Source: an uncultured Muribaculaceae bacterium (lineage in GTDB: Bacteria > Bacteroidota > Bacteroidia > Bacteroidales > Muribaculaceae). From it: a stretch of 64,000 nucleotides of DNA. Positions 16,577 to 25,653 of this stretch are shown one piece after another; position 1 is the stretch's first letter; each line of letters starts with the position of its first letter. Location of the stretch: assembly GCA_905233915.1 (NCBI GenBank), contig CAJOFM010000001.1, positions 333,492-397,491 of the forward strand. The letters are read 5' to 3'. A model generated the notes under the pieces. It was not told the DNA's origin. It was given only the letters and a program-made list of their open reading frames with translations, and searched no databases. The translations under genes were made by a program, and so were the position numbers.

Positions 16577-16628
16577 GTGGTACAAGCCTCGGGCTAGTAC
16601 GGCTTGCACAACTTGTACCCGCTTTTTA
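16577..16628. terminator. convergent-gene terminator
   Basis: GGTACAAG (16579-16586) pairs with CTTGTACC (16612-16619), followed by CGCTTTTTAC. A competing inner pairing CAAGCC with GGCTTG exists. It separates mtgA (+) from the LysO gene (-). Confidence 0.65.
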
Positions 16629-17228
16629 CAACGTGCAGAAAAACGTCACCAGGAAGGGGACTGAAAAATCGACGAGGAAACCGTGAAACAGCGAGAGGAT
16701 GACGAAGTCCTCGCCGCTTGTGCGGGTGATGATAGGCAAGGTGGTGTCCATGGTTGTTGCGCCGCCGCAGGAAATAGGGGAGAGGGGCCCGAAGTATCTA
16801 ACCAGTAATGGCGCTCCCAGCAGGGTAAAGATCTCGCGGATGATGTTGGCGAGCAGGGCGATTGTGCCCAGTTCCGGACCACGGTATTGCGTGATGAAAA
16901 TGCTCGACAACGAGTAGTATCCGAATCCCGAACCCACGGCAAGGCAGTCGGTGAGTGAACGGTGGGGGAGAGCGAGCGAAGCAATGGCGGTAGCTGCGAG
17001 TGTGCCCACGATGGTCATCAACGGCAACAGCATCAACCGCCTGTCAAGTTGGCGGAATGTATCGATGATGGTGGTGTTGTTGCCTACGGTGATTCCCACA
17101 CAGAACAACAGCGCACACAGGGTGAGATAACTCACGTTGCCATAGGCATTCAAATCAGGCAACCAGTGCATCAGGCCGCACATGATTCCCAGGATAAAGA
17201 AGCCAACGATGATGAGACTGCCTTTCAT
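16626..17228 (-). CDS. LysO-family lysine exporter, C-terminal subunit
   Basis: 200 aa integral membrane protein with about six hydrophobic segments. It corresponds to the larger conserved part of LysO (formerly YbjE/DUF340): MKGSLIIVGFFILGI at the start, LLFCVGITVGNN near 45, GSGFGYYSLSSIFITQ near 103, and the conserved CGGATTMDTTLPIITR near 161. LysO exports L-lysine and toxic analogues. The start ATG at 17226-17228 overlaps the stop of the gene for the N-terminal part (ATGA). Longer upstream starts are rejected because they would read through that gene. Confidence 0.85.
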   Translation of the reverse strand: MKGSLIIVGFFILGIMCGLMHWLPDLNAYGNVSYLTLCALLFCVGITVGNNTTIIDTFRQLDRRLMLLPLMTIVGTLAATAIASLALPHRSLTDCLAVGSGFGYYSLSSIFITQYRGPELGTIALLANIIREIFTLLGAPLLVRYFGPLSPISCGGATTMDTTLPIITRTSGEDFVILSLFHGFLVDFSVPFLVTFFCTL

Positions 17229-17506
17229 GGCTTGCCTCCTTTCTTCTTGCCGCTTACCCATCGCCACAATGCCCAAGAGAACGAAACAGTTCCCGCAATG
17301 CCTGTCATCGCAAGCCACAGGGCTTCAATACCCAAATCTTGGATACCGCTGATGACCTGTGGGTTTTCGCCCACCTCGACGCCGAGGAAAAACAGCAATA
17401 GCCAGATGAGCACCGTCACAGCGTGAGGCACCACACGGAGCCGTCTTTTTCTTAGCAGAAACCCGACAGCAATACCGCTGAACATGATGGCAACGACCTT
17501 CAACAT
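17225..17506 (-). CDS. LysO-family exporter, N-terminal small subunit
   Basis: 93 aa with three hydrophobic segments (about 1-18, 27-46, 60-82). It matches the N-terminal region of one-piece LysO proteins, including LLLFFLGVEVGENP. It is followed by the rest of the transporter as a separate gene with a 4-nt ATGA overlap. Clean stop and start codons at the junction suggest a true two-gene arrangement, with translational coupling, and not a frameshift error. The two products should assemble in the inner membrane. Confidence 0.82.
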   Translation of the reverse strand: MLKVVAIMFSGIAVGFLLRKRRLRVVPHAVTVLIWLLLFFLGVEVGENPQVISGIQDLGIEALWLAMTGIAGTVSFSWALWRWVSGKKKGGKP

Positions 17507-17569
17507 AATGTCGCAAAATTAGTTATTTGTTTTCATTCAGAACGACAGTTTTCAGGTTTTCACTTGTTT

Positions 17570-17601
17570 TTTGGTGGTTTAAGGGAAATGGTGTAACTTT
17601 G
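17570..17601 (+). promoter_or_regulatory. promoter of the DUF3828-like lipoprotein and M6 protease
   Basis: TTTG (17570-17573), 20 nt, TAACTTTG (17594-17601), 24 nt before the first ATG. It rules out starts further upstream. Confidence 0.85.
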
Positions 17602-17625
17602 CGGGAAAACAGAATAACAATACTG

Positions 17626-18222
17626 ATGATGAAAAAAACGTTTTTATTTTTGGCTATGGTGATGCTTGTCATGGCATCATGTAAGCCCAGTGCCAACCAA
17701 GAGACGGAGTCCACCAATGCGGATGTGGAGCAATCGCTCAAAGAATTATGTGAACGCGTTCAGGATATCTATGCGTCAGTTTATGAGGTCTATATTCTCG
17801 AGGACTCGTTGCGCAATCTGGATAAATTGGAAGGAAGCCCCGCCTGGGAAAACCGCAATCGTTTTAACAACGATTACTGCACCAAGGGGTTAAATGACCT
17901 GTTCCGTCAGGTCAATGAAATTGACAGTATTTATCACAACGGCGAGTTGGGCTTCTTTGAGGCCGATTATTGGTTGATGGCCCAGGACTGGGGCTCCGAC
18001 CTTAAAGTCAGTGACGTGAAAGTGCTGTCGATGACCGATCACGAGGCTCTGGTGGAGATTTTGATTCACAATCTTGGCAACAATAATCCTGTGCAGCTGA
18101 AGATGTTGAAAGAGGACGGATTGTGGAAGATTGACAGTTTTATTGATGCGGACAACAATATCGACTTGAAAAAGGAGATGGAACAATATGTGTCCGACGA
18201 AATCAAGAAAAACAAGAAATGA
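17626..18222 (+). CDS. DUF3828-like putative lipoprotein
   Basis: 198 aa from the first of two adjacent ATG codons (17626, 17629), chosen because the promoter ends at 17601. Signal peptide with lipobox LVMASC (Cys about 20). The body resembles DUF3828 proteins: a helical first part, then VSDVKVLSMTDHEALVEILI and LKMLKEDGLWKIDSFID, a small cystatin-like or NTF2-like fold. Function unknown. The stop codon overlaps the start of the M6 protease gene (ATGA), so the two are coupled. It may act with the protease as an inhibitor or chaperone, which is inference only. Confidence 0.78.
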   Translation: MMKKTFLFLAMVMLVMASCKPSANQETESTNADVEQSLKELCERVQDIYASVYEVYILEDSLRNLDKLEGSPAWENRNRFNNDYCTKGLNDLFRQVNEIDSIYHNGELGFFEADYWLMAQDWGSDLKVSDVKVLSMTDHEALVEILIHNLGNNNPVQLKMLKEDGLWKIDSFIDADNNIDLKKEMEQYVSDEIKKNKK

Positions 18223-19940
18223 CAAAGGTAAAGACTTTACTGACTCTAGTTGCTGCCATTGCCTGCTGGACCATGATGCAGGCCGCTCCAGCCAAGCCAG
18301 CTCCATTTACCCATGTCCAGAGCGACGGCTCTACCGTAACGCTGATGATGCGGGGCGGGGAGTTTAACCATTCGCTGATGACCATGGACGGGCTGACCGT
18401 TGACCGTGATACTGATGGCGACTACTATTACACGGCTGGCGGCGCTTTAAGCAACGTGAGGGCACATGACGCGTCCGACCGTGGCATCGAGGAACAGGCT
18501 TTTGTCATTGCCTATCGTGACCAGATGACGTTAGAGTCACGTTCCCGTCGCATGCCCCGTCGCGAGGAGAGCAACGACAACCCGCAGGTGCCCACCTTCG
18601 GGTCTCCGCGCATCCCTATTATCCTGGTCAATTATACCGATGTGAGATTTATTCACAGTGATCCTGTCGCAACTTTCAGGAACCAGTTCAACGAGAAGGA
18701 TTTCAGCTGTCTGCATTACTTCGAGTCTCAGTCACGCGGACGTTTCACGCCCCGGTTTGATATTCTGGGTCCTGTGGATTTGCCCCAAAACAGAGCCTAT
18801 TACGGCGCTAATATCAGGGTTTATGGTCAAGATTGTGATAAGCGATTGGGAACGATGATTTACGATGCCTGCACTCGCCTTTCAGGTGTGGATTTCTCCA
18901 ACTATGACAACAATGGCGATGGCTATGTTGACGTTGTGGTCGCACTCTATGCCGGTGTTGGTGAGTCACAGGCATGGCGCTATGTTCCGGAGTCGGTGTG
19001 GCCTTGCCAATGGGATATGCAGGAAGCCTATGACTGGGGCTGCAGTTCTACCGGCCCGTTTCAACTCAACGGGGTGACAATCAATAAGTTCGCGGTGTTT
19101 AATGAACTGGAGGGAAATAACAACTATAGCACCAACATCGATGGTGTGGGTACTTTCTGTCATGAGTTTGGCCATTGCTTGGGTTTGCCTGACTTTTATC
19201 CCACCGATGGTGGCGGTGCTTATGGCATGAGCAGTTGGGATGTTATGGACAGTGGCTGTTACGCCAACAACGGCGACACCCCTGTAGGATATACGTCCTA
19301 TGAACGTCACTTCATGGGTTGGATGGACCTCATCGAACCTGTTGAGAATACCCAATATTCATTGTCTCCTCTTAATAGTGATAACGGCGCAGCGGTTAAG
19401 GTAACCAATGATGCCAACCCCGACGAGTATTACCTGCTCGAATACCGCACCAAAACAGGTTGGGATTCTTATCTGCCGGCCGAGGGCATACTGATTCTCC
19501 ACGTGGACTATAATAAATTGGTTTGGGATGATAACACGCTAAACAACCTAGCCTCTCATCCGCGCATGTCAATCATTCCGGCTGATAATGAACTGAGGGG
19601 TTATAATAACAGTGGCGATACGTGGCCAAGAGGTTCCTTGGATTCTCTCACCAACAACTCGATTCCCGCTGCCAAGGTCTATACTGGTGGGTTTATGAAC
19701 AAGCCCATCACCAAGATGAGGGTGGATGAAGACAAGCGCATGGCCAGCTTCTGGTATATGAGGGTCCTGCGAGGCGATGTCAACGGCGATGGTGAGGTGA
19801 ATATTGCCGATGTCAATGCCCTCATCAACATTATTTTGACAGGAACTGGAACCGCCAATCCCTCTAGCGACGTGAATGGTGACGGTGAAACCAACATTGC
19901 CGATGTCAATGCGCTGATTGAACTGATATTAAACGGATAA
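18219..19940 (+). CDS. secreted M6-family metalloprotease with dockerin-like tail
   Basis: 573 aa. Signal peptide about 1-22 (cleavage near MQA-AP). A prodomain-like region (about 30-120) precedes the M6 (immune-inhibitor-A-like) catalytic domain. The zinc motif is HEFGHCLGLPD with His315, Glu316, His319 and Asp325, and a downstream SSWDVMDSG Met-turn supports a metzincin-type site. NNGDGYVD near 231-238 looks like a calcium loop. Two dockerin-like repeats end the protein: GDVNGDGEVNIADVNALI and DVNGDGETNIADVNALI, stopping two residues after the last helix. The gene overlaps the lipoprotein upstream and is followed 13 nt later by a C10 protease gene. Expected to degrade extracellular protein. 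Confidence 0.92.
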   Translation: MTKVKTLLTLVAAIACWTMMQAAPAKPAPFTHVQSDGSTVTLMMRGGEFNHSLMTMDGLTVDRDTDGDYYYTAGGALSNVRAHDASDRGIEEQAFVIAYRDQMTLESRSRRMPRREESNDNPQVPTFGSPRIPIILVNYTDVRFIHSDPVATFRNQFNEKDFSCLHYFESQSRGRFTPRFDILGPVDLPQNRAYYGANIRVYGQDCDKRLGTMIYDACTRLSGVDFSNYDNNGDGYVDVVVALYAGVGESQAWRYVPESVWPCQWDMQEAYDWGCSSTGPFQLNGVTINKFAVFNELEGNNNYSTNIDGVGTFCHEFGHCLGLPDFYPTDGGGAYGMSSWDVMDSGCYANNGDTPVGYTSYERHFMGWMDLIEPVENTQYSLSPLNSDNGAAVKVTNDANPDEYYLLEYRTKTGWDSYLPAEGILILHVDYNKLVWDDNTLNNLASHPRMSIIPADNELRGYNNSGDTWPRGSLDSLTNNSIPAAKVYTGGFMNKPITKMRVDEDKRMASFWYMRVLRGDVNGDGEVNIADVNALINIILTGTGTANPSSDVNGDGETNIADVNALIELILNG

Positions 19941-19953
19941 TAGTATAATTGTT

Positions 19954-22671
19954 ATGTCAAACAAAGTGAAGTATTTGATCTGGACGGCCTTGGCCTTGTT
20001 GCCGTTGACGATAACGGCAGCAAGTGTGAATACCGATGCCGCAAGAACCATTGCGCAGCAATTCGTTAATCACCAGTCCCATGGTAAGCTCAGAGCATCA
20101 CATGTGACGATGACGCTCTCACATGCCGAGTTGTCAACGTGGAATGCCACACTCGTGGATTACTACGTCTTCAATTCAACCGATGGCAACGCGTTTGTCA
20201 TCGTTTCGGGTGATGACCGTGCCGAGCAGGTTTTGGGCTATGGTGGCGGGACCATTGACATGAACGATATCCCTTGTGGCCTACAGTGGCTTCTGGACAC
20301 TTATAAAGAGCAGCTAGAGTATCTACATGCCCATCCGGCAGTAGTGGTGGAGACCACCAGCCAGACGTTGAAGTCATCGGGCGTGCAATACCTGCCGCTG
20401 CTATCCAGCGACTGGAGCCAAAGCGAACCGTACTACAATCAGTGCCCGCTCTATGAAGGGAAGCATTGCGTGACGGGCTGCATTGCCACAGCCATGGCCC
20501 AGGTGATGTACTTCTGGCGTTATCCCCAGTCGAGCCCCTCGGTGCGTGGATACAGGCTGCCGTGGATGCAACTGCCCGACCTGCCTCCCACCACGTTTGA
20601 GTGGGACGACATGCTTGACCGATACACCGGCCCCTATACCGAGGTCCAAGCCGAGGCTGTTGCCAAGCTGATGAGGTATTGTGGACAAGCCTGTTCCATG
20701 GACTATGGCGTGGACGGCAGCGGAGCATATGTCCACACCCAGCTCGCGGCTTTGAAGTTGATGAGCTACAACCCTAATGCCACGATGGTGGAGAAGAAGA
20801 ATTATAGTGTGGAGGACTGGAACAGCATGATGTTGAGAGAACTGGAATCAGGCTATCCTCTTCTGTATTCCGGTAGTGGACAGGCTGGCGGACATTCCTT
20901 CGTGCTTGACGGCTATGACGGCAATCAGGGCAAATATCACATCAACTGGGGTTGGGCCGCTAAGGGTAATGGCTATTTTGCGCTGGGCGCATTCAATGTT
21001 AGGGATTACACTTTCAACTCCCAGCAGCAGATGTTGCTTAGGGTTTATCCGTCTACAACACCCGAGATTGCCCAACGATATGACTTTGAGGTAAACGGCA
21101 TCTATTACAAGCTTGGTGACAATGGCGACGAAGCTGTGGTGACCTGCAAGGACACACAGTACAATAGCTATAGTGGCGATGTCAGCGTTCCCAAAAATGT
21201 CACCTGGAACGGCAAGACGATGACCGTTACAGCTGTGGGAAAGGATGCCTTCAGGGATTGTGACAACCTGTATTCGGTAACACTGCCTAGCAGCGTGAAA
21301 CTGATTGATGAAAGAGCTTTCAGGAGTGCATCGAGAATGACCAACGTGGTGATGCCCGATAAATTGGAGTCAATCGGGGCTCTGGCTTTCACCAATTGCA
21401 TTTCGCTTGAAAAGGTGTATCTGCCAAGCTCTTTGCGTGAGATAGGCTATAAAGCGTTTTTGAATTGCACGGGCTTGAATAGGGTAGATGTCGACAATGT
21501 GCAATCGTGGATAGATATCGCTCTTGAGGGTTACTATTCCAGTCCTTTGCTCTATGCGCACCGGCTCTTTGCAGGTGGGCAGGAAATCAAGCATCTGATC
21601 ATTCCGAACTCCACGGTGAGCCTTCCCGATTATAAGTTCGCCGGTTTTTCAGGAATGAATGCTGTCTCTTTCAACGAGGAACTCGTCTCGATAGGAGTAT
21701 CCACCTTTGAGGGTTGCTCATCGTTGTCAAGTCTTGATTTCCCTGAATCGTTGACGACGATAGGACAGGAGTCATTCAAGGGTTGCACAGGATTACAGGA
21801 TCTGGTTCTTACTGAGTCTATCCAACACATTGGCCAAGGAGCCTTCAAAGGCTGTAATAGCGTGAAATCGGTGGATTTCAAGGGGCCTGTGAATGTGATT
21901 GAGACGGATGCTTTTGATGGCTGTGAGAATCTGACCAGCGTCATGACCACCGATTTGGGTTCATGGTTTGATAATGGCTTCAAGAATGAAAAGTCCAATC
22001 CGTTGTCCATCGCTCATCGCTTATTTGTGAACGGCGAGGAGTTAACTGATCTGGCTATCCCCGATGACATCATTTCCATCGGAGATTATTTGTTCTACGG
22101 CTTCTCAGGAATGTCTTCCTTGACGATGGGGAACAATGTGGAAAAGATTGGCAAGAGCGCCTTTGCACAATGTAAGGGCCTGACACAGGTGACGATAGGC
22201 GAGGGAGTGACGGCCATTGGAGAAAAAGCCTTTTCCACTTGCTCCAACCTGCAGTCGATTGTTATCGGCTCCAATGTCCAGTCGATTGAAGATAAGGCAT
22301 TTATTGCATGTCTCAGTTTGACCGATGTGACCTGTCGGCCTTTGGTTCCGCCAGTTGCCGCCAACGTCATGTGGTTCTCCAACGCCACCTGCAGTAAAGC
22401 GGCTCTTAAGGTATCCCGAGACGTGGTCGCTGCATACAAAAAGGCAAATGAGTGGAACCGATTCTCGGAGATTGTCGGCATTGAGATTCATGAGGACTTG
22501 AAAGGTGACGTCAACATCGACGGCGAAATCAATATCGCTGACGTCAATGTGCTTGTGGATGTCATCTTTGCCGAAAGCAGAATCGAGGCCATTCATGATG
22601 TGAATGGAGATGGTGAGGTGAATATTGCCGATGTGAATGCCATCATCGACATGATATTGACCCCGAAGTGA
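19954..22671 (+). CDS. C10 (streptopain-type) cysteine protease with BspA-like LRRs and dockerin-like tail
   Basis: 905 aa. Signal peptide about 1-23. Spi-type inhibitory propeptide about 24-130 with NAFVIVSGDDRAEQVLGYG. The C10 domain (about 145-365) has catalytic Cys176 in VTGCIATAMAQVMYFW and His314 in GGHSFVLDGYDG, then NWGWAAKGNGYFAL. From about 380 to 830 there are repeated LRR_5 units with patterns such as IGKSAFAQCKGLTQVTIG and AFKGCNSVKSVDF. Two dockerin-like repeats close it (GDVNIDGEINIADVN, DVNGDGEVNIADVNAIIDMIL). The LRRs could bind host or dietary ligands and hold the protease near its substrate. It forms a tandem pair with the next gene. Confidence 0.93.
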   Translation: MSNKVKYLIWTALALLPLTITAASVNTDAARTIAQQFVNHQSHGKLRASHVTMTLSHAELSTWNATLVDYYVFNSTDGNAFVIVSGDDRAEQVLGYGGGTIDMNDIPCGLQWLLDTYKEQLEYLHAHPAVVVETTSQTLKSSGVQYLPLLSSDWSQSEPYYNQCPLYEGKHCVTGCIATAMAQVMYFWRYPQSSPSVRGYRLPWMQLPDLPPTTFEWDDMLDRYTGPYTEVQAEAVAKLMRYCGQACSMDYGVDGSGAYVHTQLAALKLMSYNPNATMVEKKNYSVEDWNSMMLRELESGYPLLYSGSGQAGGHSFVLDGYDGNQGKYHINWGWAAKGNGYFALGAFNVRDYTFNSQQQMLLRVYPSTTPEIAQRYDFEVNGIYYKLGDNGDEAVVTCKDTQYNSYSGDVSVPKNVTWNGKTMTVTAVGKDAFRDCDNLYSVTLPSSVKLIDERAFRSASRMTNVVMPDKLESIGALAFTNCISLEKVYLPSSLREIGYKAFLNCTGLNRVDVDNVQSWIDIALEGYYSSPLLYAHRLFAGGQEIKHLIIPNSTVSLPDYKFAGFSGMNAVSFNEELVSIGVSTFEGCSSLSSLDFPESLTTIGQESFKGCTGLQDLVLTESIQHIGQGAFKGCNSVKSVDFKGPVNVIETDAFDGCENLTSVMTTDLGSWFDNGFKNEKSNPLSIAHRLFVNGEELTDLAIPDDIISIGDYLFYGFSGMSSLTMGNNVEKIGKSAFAQCKGLTQVTIGEGVTAIGEKAFSTCSNLQSIVIGSNVQSIEDKAFIACLSLTDVTCRPLVPPVAANVMWFSNATCSKAALKVSRDVVAAYKKANEWNRFSEIVGIEIHEDLKGDVNIDGEINIADVNVLVDVIFAESRIEAIHDVNGDGEVNIADVNAIIDMILTPK

Positions 22672-22688
22672 TAACTTAGAGAGGTGAA

Positions 22689-25004
22689 TTGGCTTTGAAG
22701 AGAATAATATGGCTTGTGGGATTGTTGTCCCTGTGGACAATTAATGCGTTGTCAGCTCCTGTCAACCTGGAGAAGGCATTGGCCATGGCATCTCGTTTCA
22801 CCCAACCTGTCCATCGTGAAAAAGAGGCACGTCCTGCTGCCTCTTTTATTGTATCCCATATCGAGAGTTCTGCTGTTAATCCTGAGGCTGCCGATTATTA
22901 TGTCCTGAATGCAAGTGACGGTAGCGCCTTTGTCATCGTTGCTGGTGATGACCGGGCTGGGGATGTCTTGGCCTATGGCCAGGGAACCATCGACATGTCG
23001 CAGTTGCCTTGTAACTGCAGGTGGTGGCTTGACCAGTACCGCAGCCAGATGGAGTATTTGATTGCCCATCCGGCGATGCGCTTAGTACCTCCAGTCAGTT
23101 CCGATAATGAAACCGTAGTCGCCCCGTTGCTCGCCTGCCAGTGGAACCAGACAAGGCCCTACAACCTGCAGTGCCCGCTCGTTAATGGCGCGCGTTGCGT
23201 GACGGGCTGTGTTGCCACAGCAATGGCCCAGGTCATGTATTATTGGCGGTTTCCTGACGCATTACCGGCCTTGCCTGCCTACACGACTTCAACCCTCAAG
23301 ATTGCTGTTCCCGAGCTTCCGCCCGTCCAGCTCATGTGGCAAGACATGCTGGACACCTACCTGTATAACAGTTATACTGAGGCCCAGGGCGAGGCGGTTG
23401 CCACCCTGATGCGTTATTGTGGCCAATCTTGCAAGATGGATTACACCACGGGGCAGAGTGGCGCTTATTCCTGGAACATGACATCAGCCTTAAAAATGTT
23501 CGGCTACAACCCTTCCATGACCGATTTGATGCGTTATAATTATGGTGATTCGGTGTGGCGGGAGCTGATTTTGGAGGAATTGACTGCGGGCCGACCAATC
23601 CTATATCACGGCCATAATAACAAAGCAGACATAGGGCACGCCTTTGTCATCGATGGTTATGATGGCATCAAGTATCATGTGAATTGGGGGTGGGGTGGAC
23701 TGGCCGACGGCTATTTCGCCTTAAACTCGTTTGTCAGCGGATTGAATGACCGGCACGGCATGCTGTTCCAGTGTTTTCCAGTGGGTGTTGACGGGGTTCA
23801 GCCTGCCCATGACTTTGAGACTGGCGGTATCTACTACAAGATTACGGGCAGGGGCGTTAGGGTGACCTATCCTCCTGGATTGGAGAAATACAGTGGCAGT
23901 GTCACTATCCCCGCTTCAGTCGTTCACGACGGTGGGGAGTATCCGGTTATCGAGATAGGTCCTAGCGCTTTTGCCGATTGCCCGGATTTAACAAGTGTGA
24001 CCATAGGCACTGCTGTACAGTCTATTGATGATGAGGCCTTTGCCCGTTCATCCTCATTGCGGCGCGTGGAATTCCCTACGTCGGTCCAGCGTGTGCATCA
24101 TCAGGCTTTTGCCGATTGTTCGTCACTGGACACGGTTGATATCGAGGGGCTTGAGGCTTGGTGCAGGATTGATTTTCTGGATGATGAGGCCTGTCCGATG
24201 ACCAGTGCCCATCACCTGCGGCTCAACGGAGAGGAGATTACCCATCTGGTTATCCCCGACGGGTTGACGGCTGTTTCCGCCAACTTGTTCCGCAATTGTG
24301 GGTCTATTGTCTCAGTGCAGTTGCCGCCATCGGTGAGGTCAATTGGCAATTATGCGTTTAATAATTGCGGGTCGTTGAAAACCATTCAGATGGGCGATTC
24401 CCTCAGGGTCCTGGGTTACTCCTCAATGGCTGGATGTGTGGCACTCGAGAGTGTCACCCTGCCTGCTGAACTCATGCGCATCGACCGTTATGCCTTCAAG
24501 GGATGCCGATGGCTGATAGAAATCGTTATTCCTGACAAGGTGACATTTATTGGAGCCTATGCTTTCAAGGACTGTAAGCGCATTGAACGCCTTACACTGG
24601 GCGCCCGTGTCGATACCATCGGCAGCAGTGTCTTTGGCGGATGCCTTGCCCTTGACTCCATCACTTGTAGGGCGCCGCGGCCGCCCCTATTGTCTTCCCG
24701 TTCTTGTTTCCATTCCTCAATCTATGCCAACGCCACTTTATTGGTGCCGGCTCCTTCGCTTGAGGCTTACCGCTCGGCCGATTTTTGGCAGTTGTTTGTA
24801 TCCATTAATGGATATGACACTTCATGCGGTCCTGGCGACGTTAATGGTGACGGCGAGATGAATATCGCCGATGTCAATTCCCTCATCACTTTATTATTGA
24901 CAGGAAACACTGTTTCGACAACGGCGGCTGATGTGGATGGTGACGGTGAAATCACCATTGCCGACGTAAATGCCCTTATCGACATGATTCTGCGCGAGCA
25001 ATGA
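22689..25004 (+). CDS. C10 cysteine protease with LRRs and dockerin-like tail (tandem paralogue)
   Basis: 771 aa as given. Same order as its upstream neighbour: signal peptide about 1-22, Spi propeptide (FVIVAGDDRAGDVLAYG), C10 domain with Cys174 in VTGCVATAMAQVMYYW and His317 in IGHAFVIDGYDG, then NWGWGGLADGYFAL. A shorter LRR_5 tract (about 395-690) leads to two dockerin-like repeats (GDVNGDGEMNIADVNSLI, DVDGDGEITIADVNALIDMIL). No in-frame ATG lies before the signal peptide, so the start must be TTG: either 22689 or 22695, the latter giving a typical MKRIIW start. The gap to the upstream gene is 17 nt, so cotranscription is likely. Confidence 0.9.
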   Translation: MALKRIIWLVGLLSLWTINALSAPVNLEKALAMASRFTQPVHREKEARPAASFIVSHIESSAVNPEAADYYVLNASDGSAFVIVAGDDRAGDVLAYGQGTIDMSQLPCNCRWWLDQYRSQMEYLIAHPAMRLVPPVSSDNETVVAPLLACQWNQTRPYNLQCPLVNGARCVTGCVATAMAQVMYYWRFPDALPALPAYTTSTLKIAVPELPPVQLMWQDMLDTYLYNSYTEAQGEAVATLMRYCGQSCKMDYTTGQSGAYSWNMTSALKMFGYNPSMTDLMRYNYGDSVWRELILEELTAGRPILYHGHNNKADIGHAFVIDGYDGIKYHVNWGWGGLADGYFALNSFVSGLNDRHGMLFQCFPVGVDGVQPAHDFETGGIYYKITGRGVRVTYPPGLEKYSGSVTIPASVVHDGGEYPVIEIGPSAFADCPDLTSVTIGTAVQSIDDEAFARSSSLRRVEFPTSVQRVHHQAFADCSSLDTVDIEGLEAWCRIDFLDDEACPMTSAHHLRLNGEEITHLVIPDGLTAVSANLFRNCGSIVSVQLPPSVRSIGNYAFNNCGSLKTIQMGDSLRVLGYSSMAGCVALESVTLPAELMRIDRYAFKGCRWLIEIVIPDKVTFIGAYAFKDCKRIERLTLGARVDTIGSSVFGGCLALDSITCRAPRPPLLSSRSCFHSSIYANATLLVPAPSLEAYRSADFWQLFVSINGYDTSCGPGDVNGDGEMNIADVNSLITLLLTGNTVSTTAADVDGDGEITIADVNALIDMILREQ

Positions 25005-25023
25005 TGAATTAATGAATATCAAT

Positions 25024-25070
25024 AAACGACAAATGGCGCACTATCCAAGTGCGCCATTTGTCGTTTTATA
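25024..25070. terminator. strong bidirectional terminator
   Basis: A 19-bp perfect stem (25024-25042 with 25049-25067), loop ATCCAA, with A-rich and T-rich flanks. It serves both the C10 protease operon (+) and the convergent calycin-like gene (-). Confidence 0.9.
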
Positions 25071-25080
25071 TGGTCAGTGA

Positions 25081-25629
25081 TTAATTTGACAGGATGATGT
25101 CGATCAAGGTGCCGATGTCGGCAACAGTGACCTCGCCGTCATGGTTCACGTCACCTTCCAGTGCTTGGGGAGCGGGAGCTACGCCAAAGGCCGACACATT
25201 AATCTCTTGACCCATGCTGGCCAGGTTGATGTAGATATTGGCATCGGCGGCAGTCTCGGTGAATCGGGTCACGATCTCTACGGGCACAGGGCTCAACAGG
25301 GGACCAACCCAAGAACTGAACTGGGGATCGTCACCAGCGGTGATATCGATGTCACCAGTGTAGTGGATGGTAGTGTAGCCATGCTCAACGACACCTTCCA
25401 CGTTGGTGATGGTGATGTTGCCCACAGGCATGGGGAAGCCATCCATCCAAAGGACGAAGTTGTTCAGAAACATGCTATACGAGCCATTGTCGTTGGTGAC
25501 AAGTACAGGCACCTCTTCCTGCTCGGTGGGATCGCCGTTGATGACAACCTTGAGGTGGCAGGTATAGGTGGTGGCACTCAGTGCCATAGCGCAGCAAGCT
25601 GCAATTGCAAATGCAAATAACTTTTTCAT
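25081..25629 (-). CDS. small secreted calycin-like protein with a single dockerin-like repeat
   Basis: 182 aa from the ATG at 25627-25629 (an upstream TTG is less likely). Signal peptide about 1-18 (MKKLFAFAIAACCAMALS). Residues about 20-140 are a beta-rich domain resembling the calycin-like domain of Bacteroidales secreted proteins (TYTCHLKVVING start, VGNITITNVEG). A short linker leads to one dockerin-like repeat only, GDVNHDGEVTVADIGTLIDIIL, at the very end; relatives here have two. It lies 24 nt downstream of a larger calycin-like gene on the same strand, so probably an operon. Ligand unknown. Confidence 0.78.
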   Translation of the reverse strand: MKKLFAFAIAACCAMALSATTYTCHLKVVINGDPTEQEEVPVLVTNDNGSYSMFLNNFVLWMDGFPMPVGNITITNVEGVVEHGYTTIHYTGDIDITAGDDPQFSSWVGPLLSPVPVEIVTRFTETAADANIYINLASMGQEINVSAFGVAPAPQALEGDVNHDGEVTVADIGTLIDIILSN

Positions 25630-25653
25630 TTTCTTCAATTATTATCTGTTTGA

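Noticed and set aside
16626-17506. Frameshifted lysO pseudogene
   Set aside because: Both parts have sound start and stop codons joined by an ATGA overlap typical of coupled genes in this genome (also at rsmD-fur and lipoprotein-M6).
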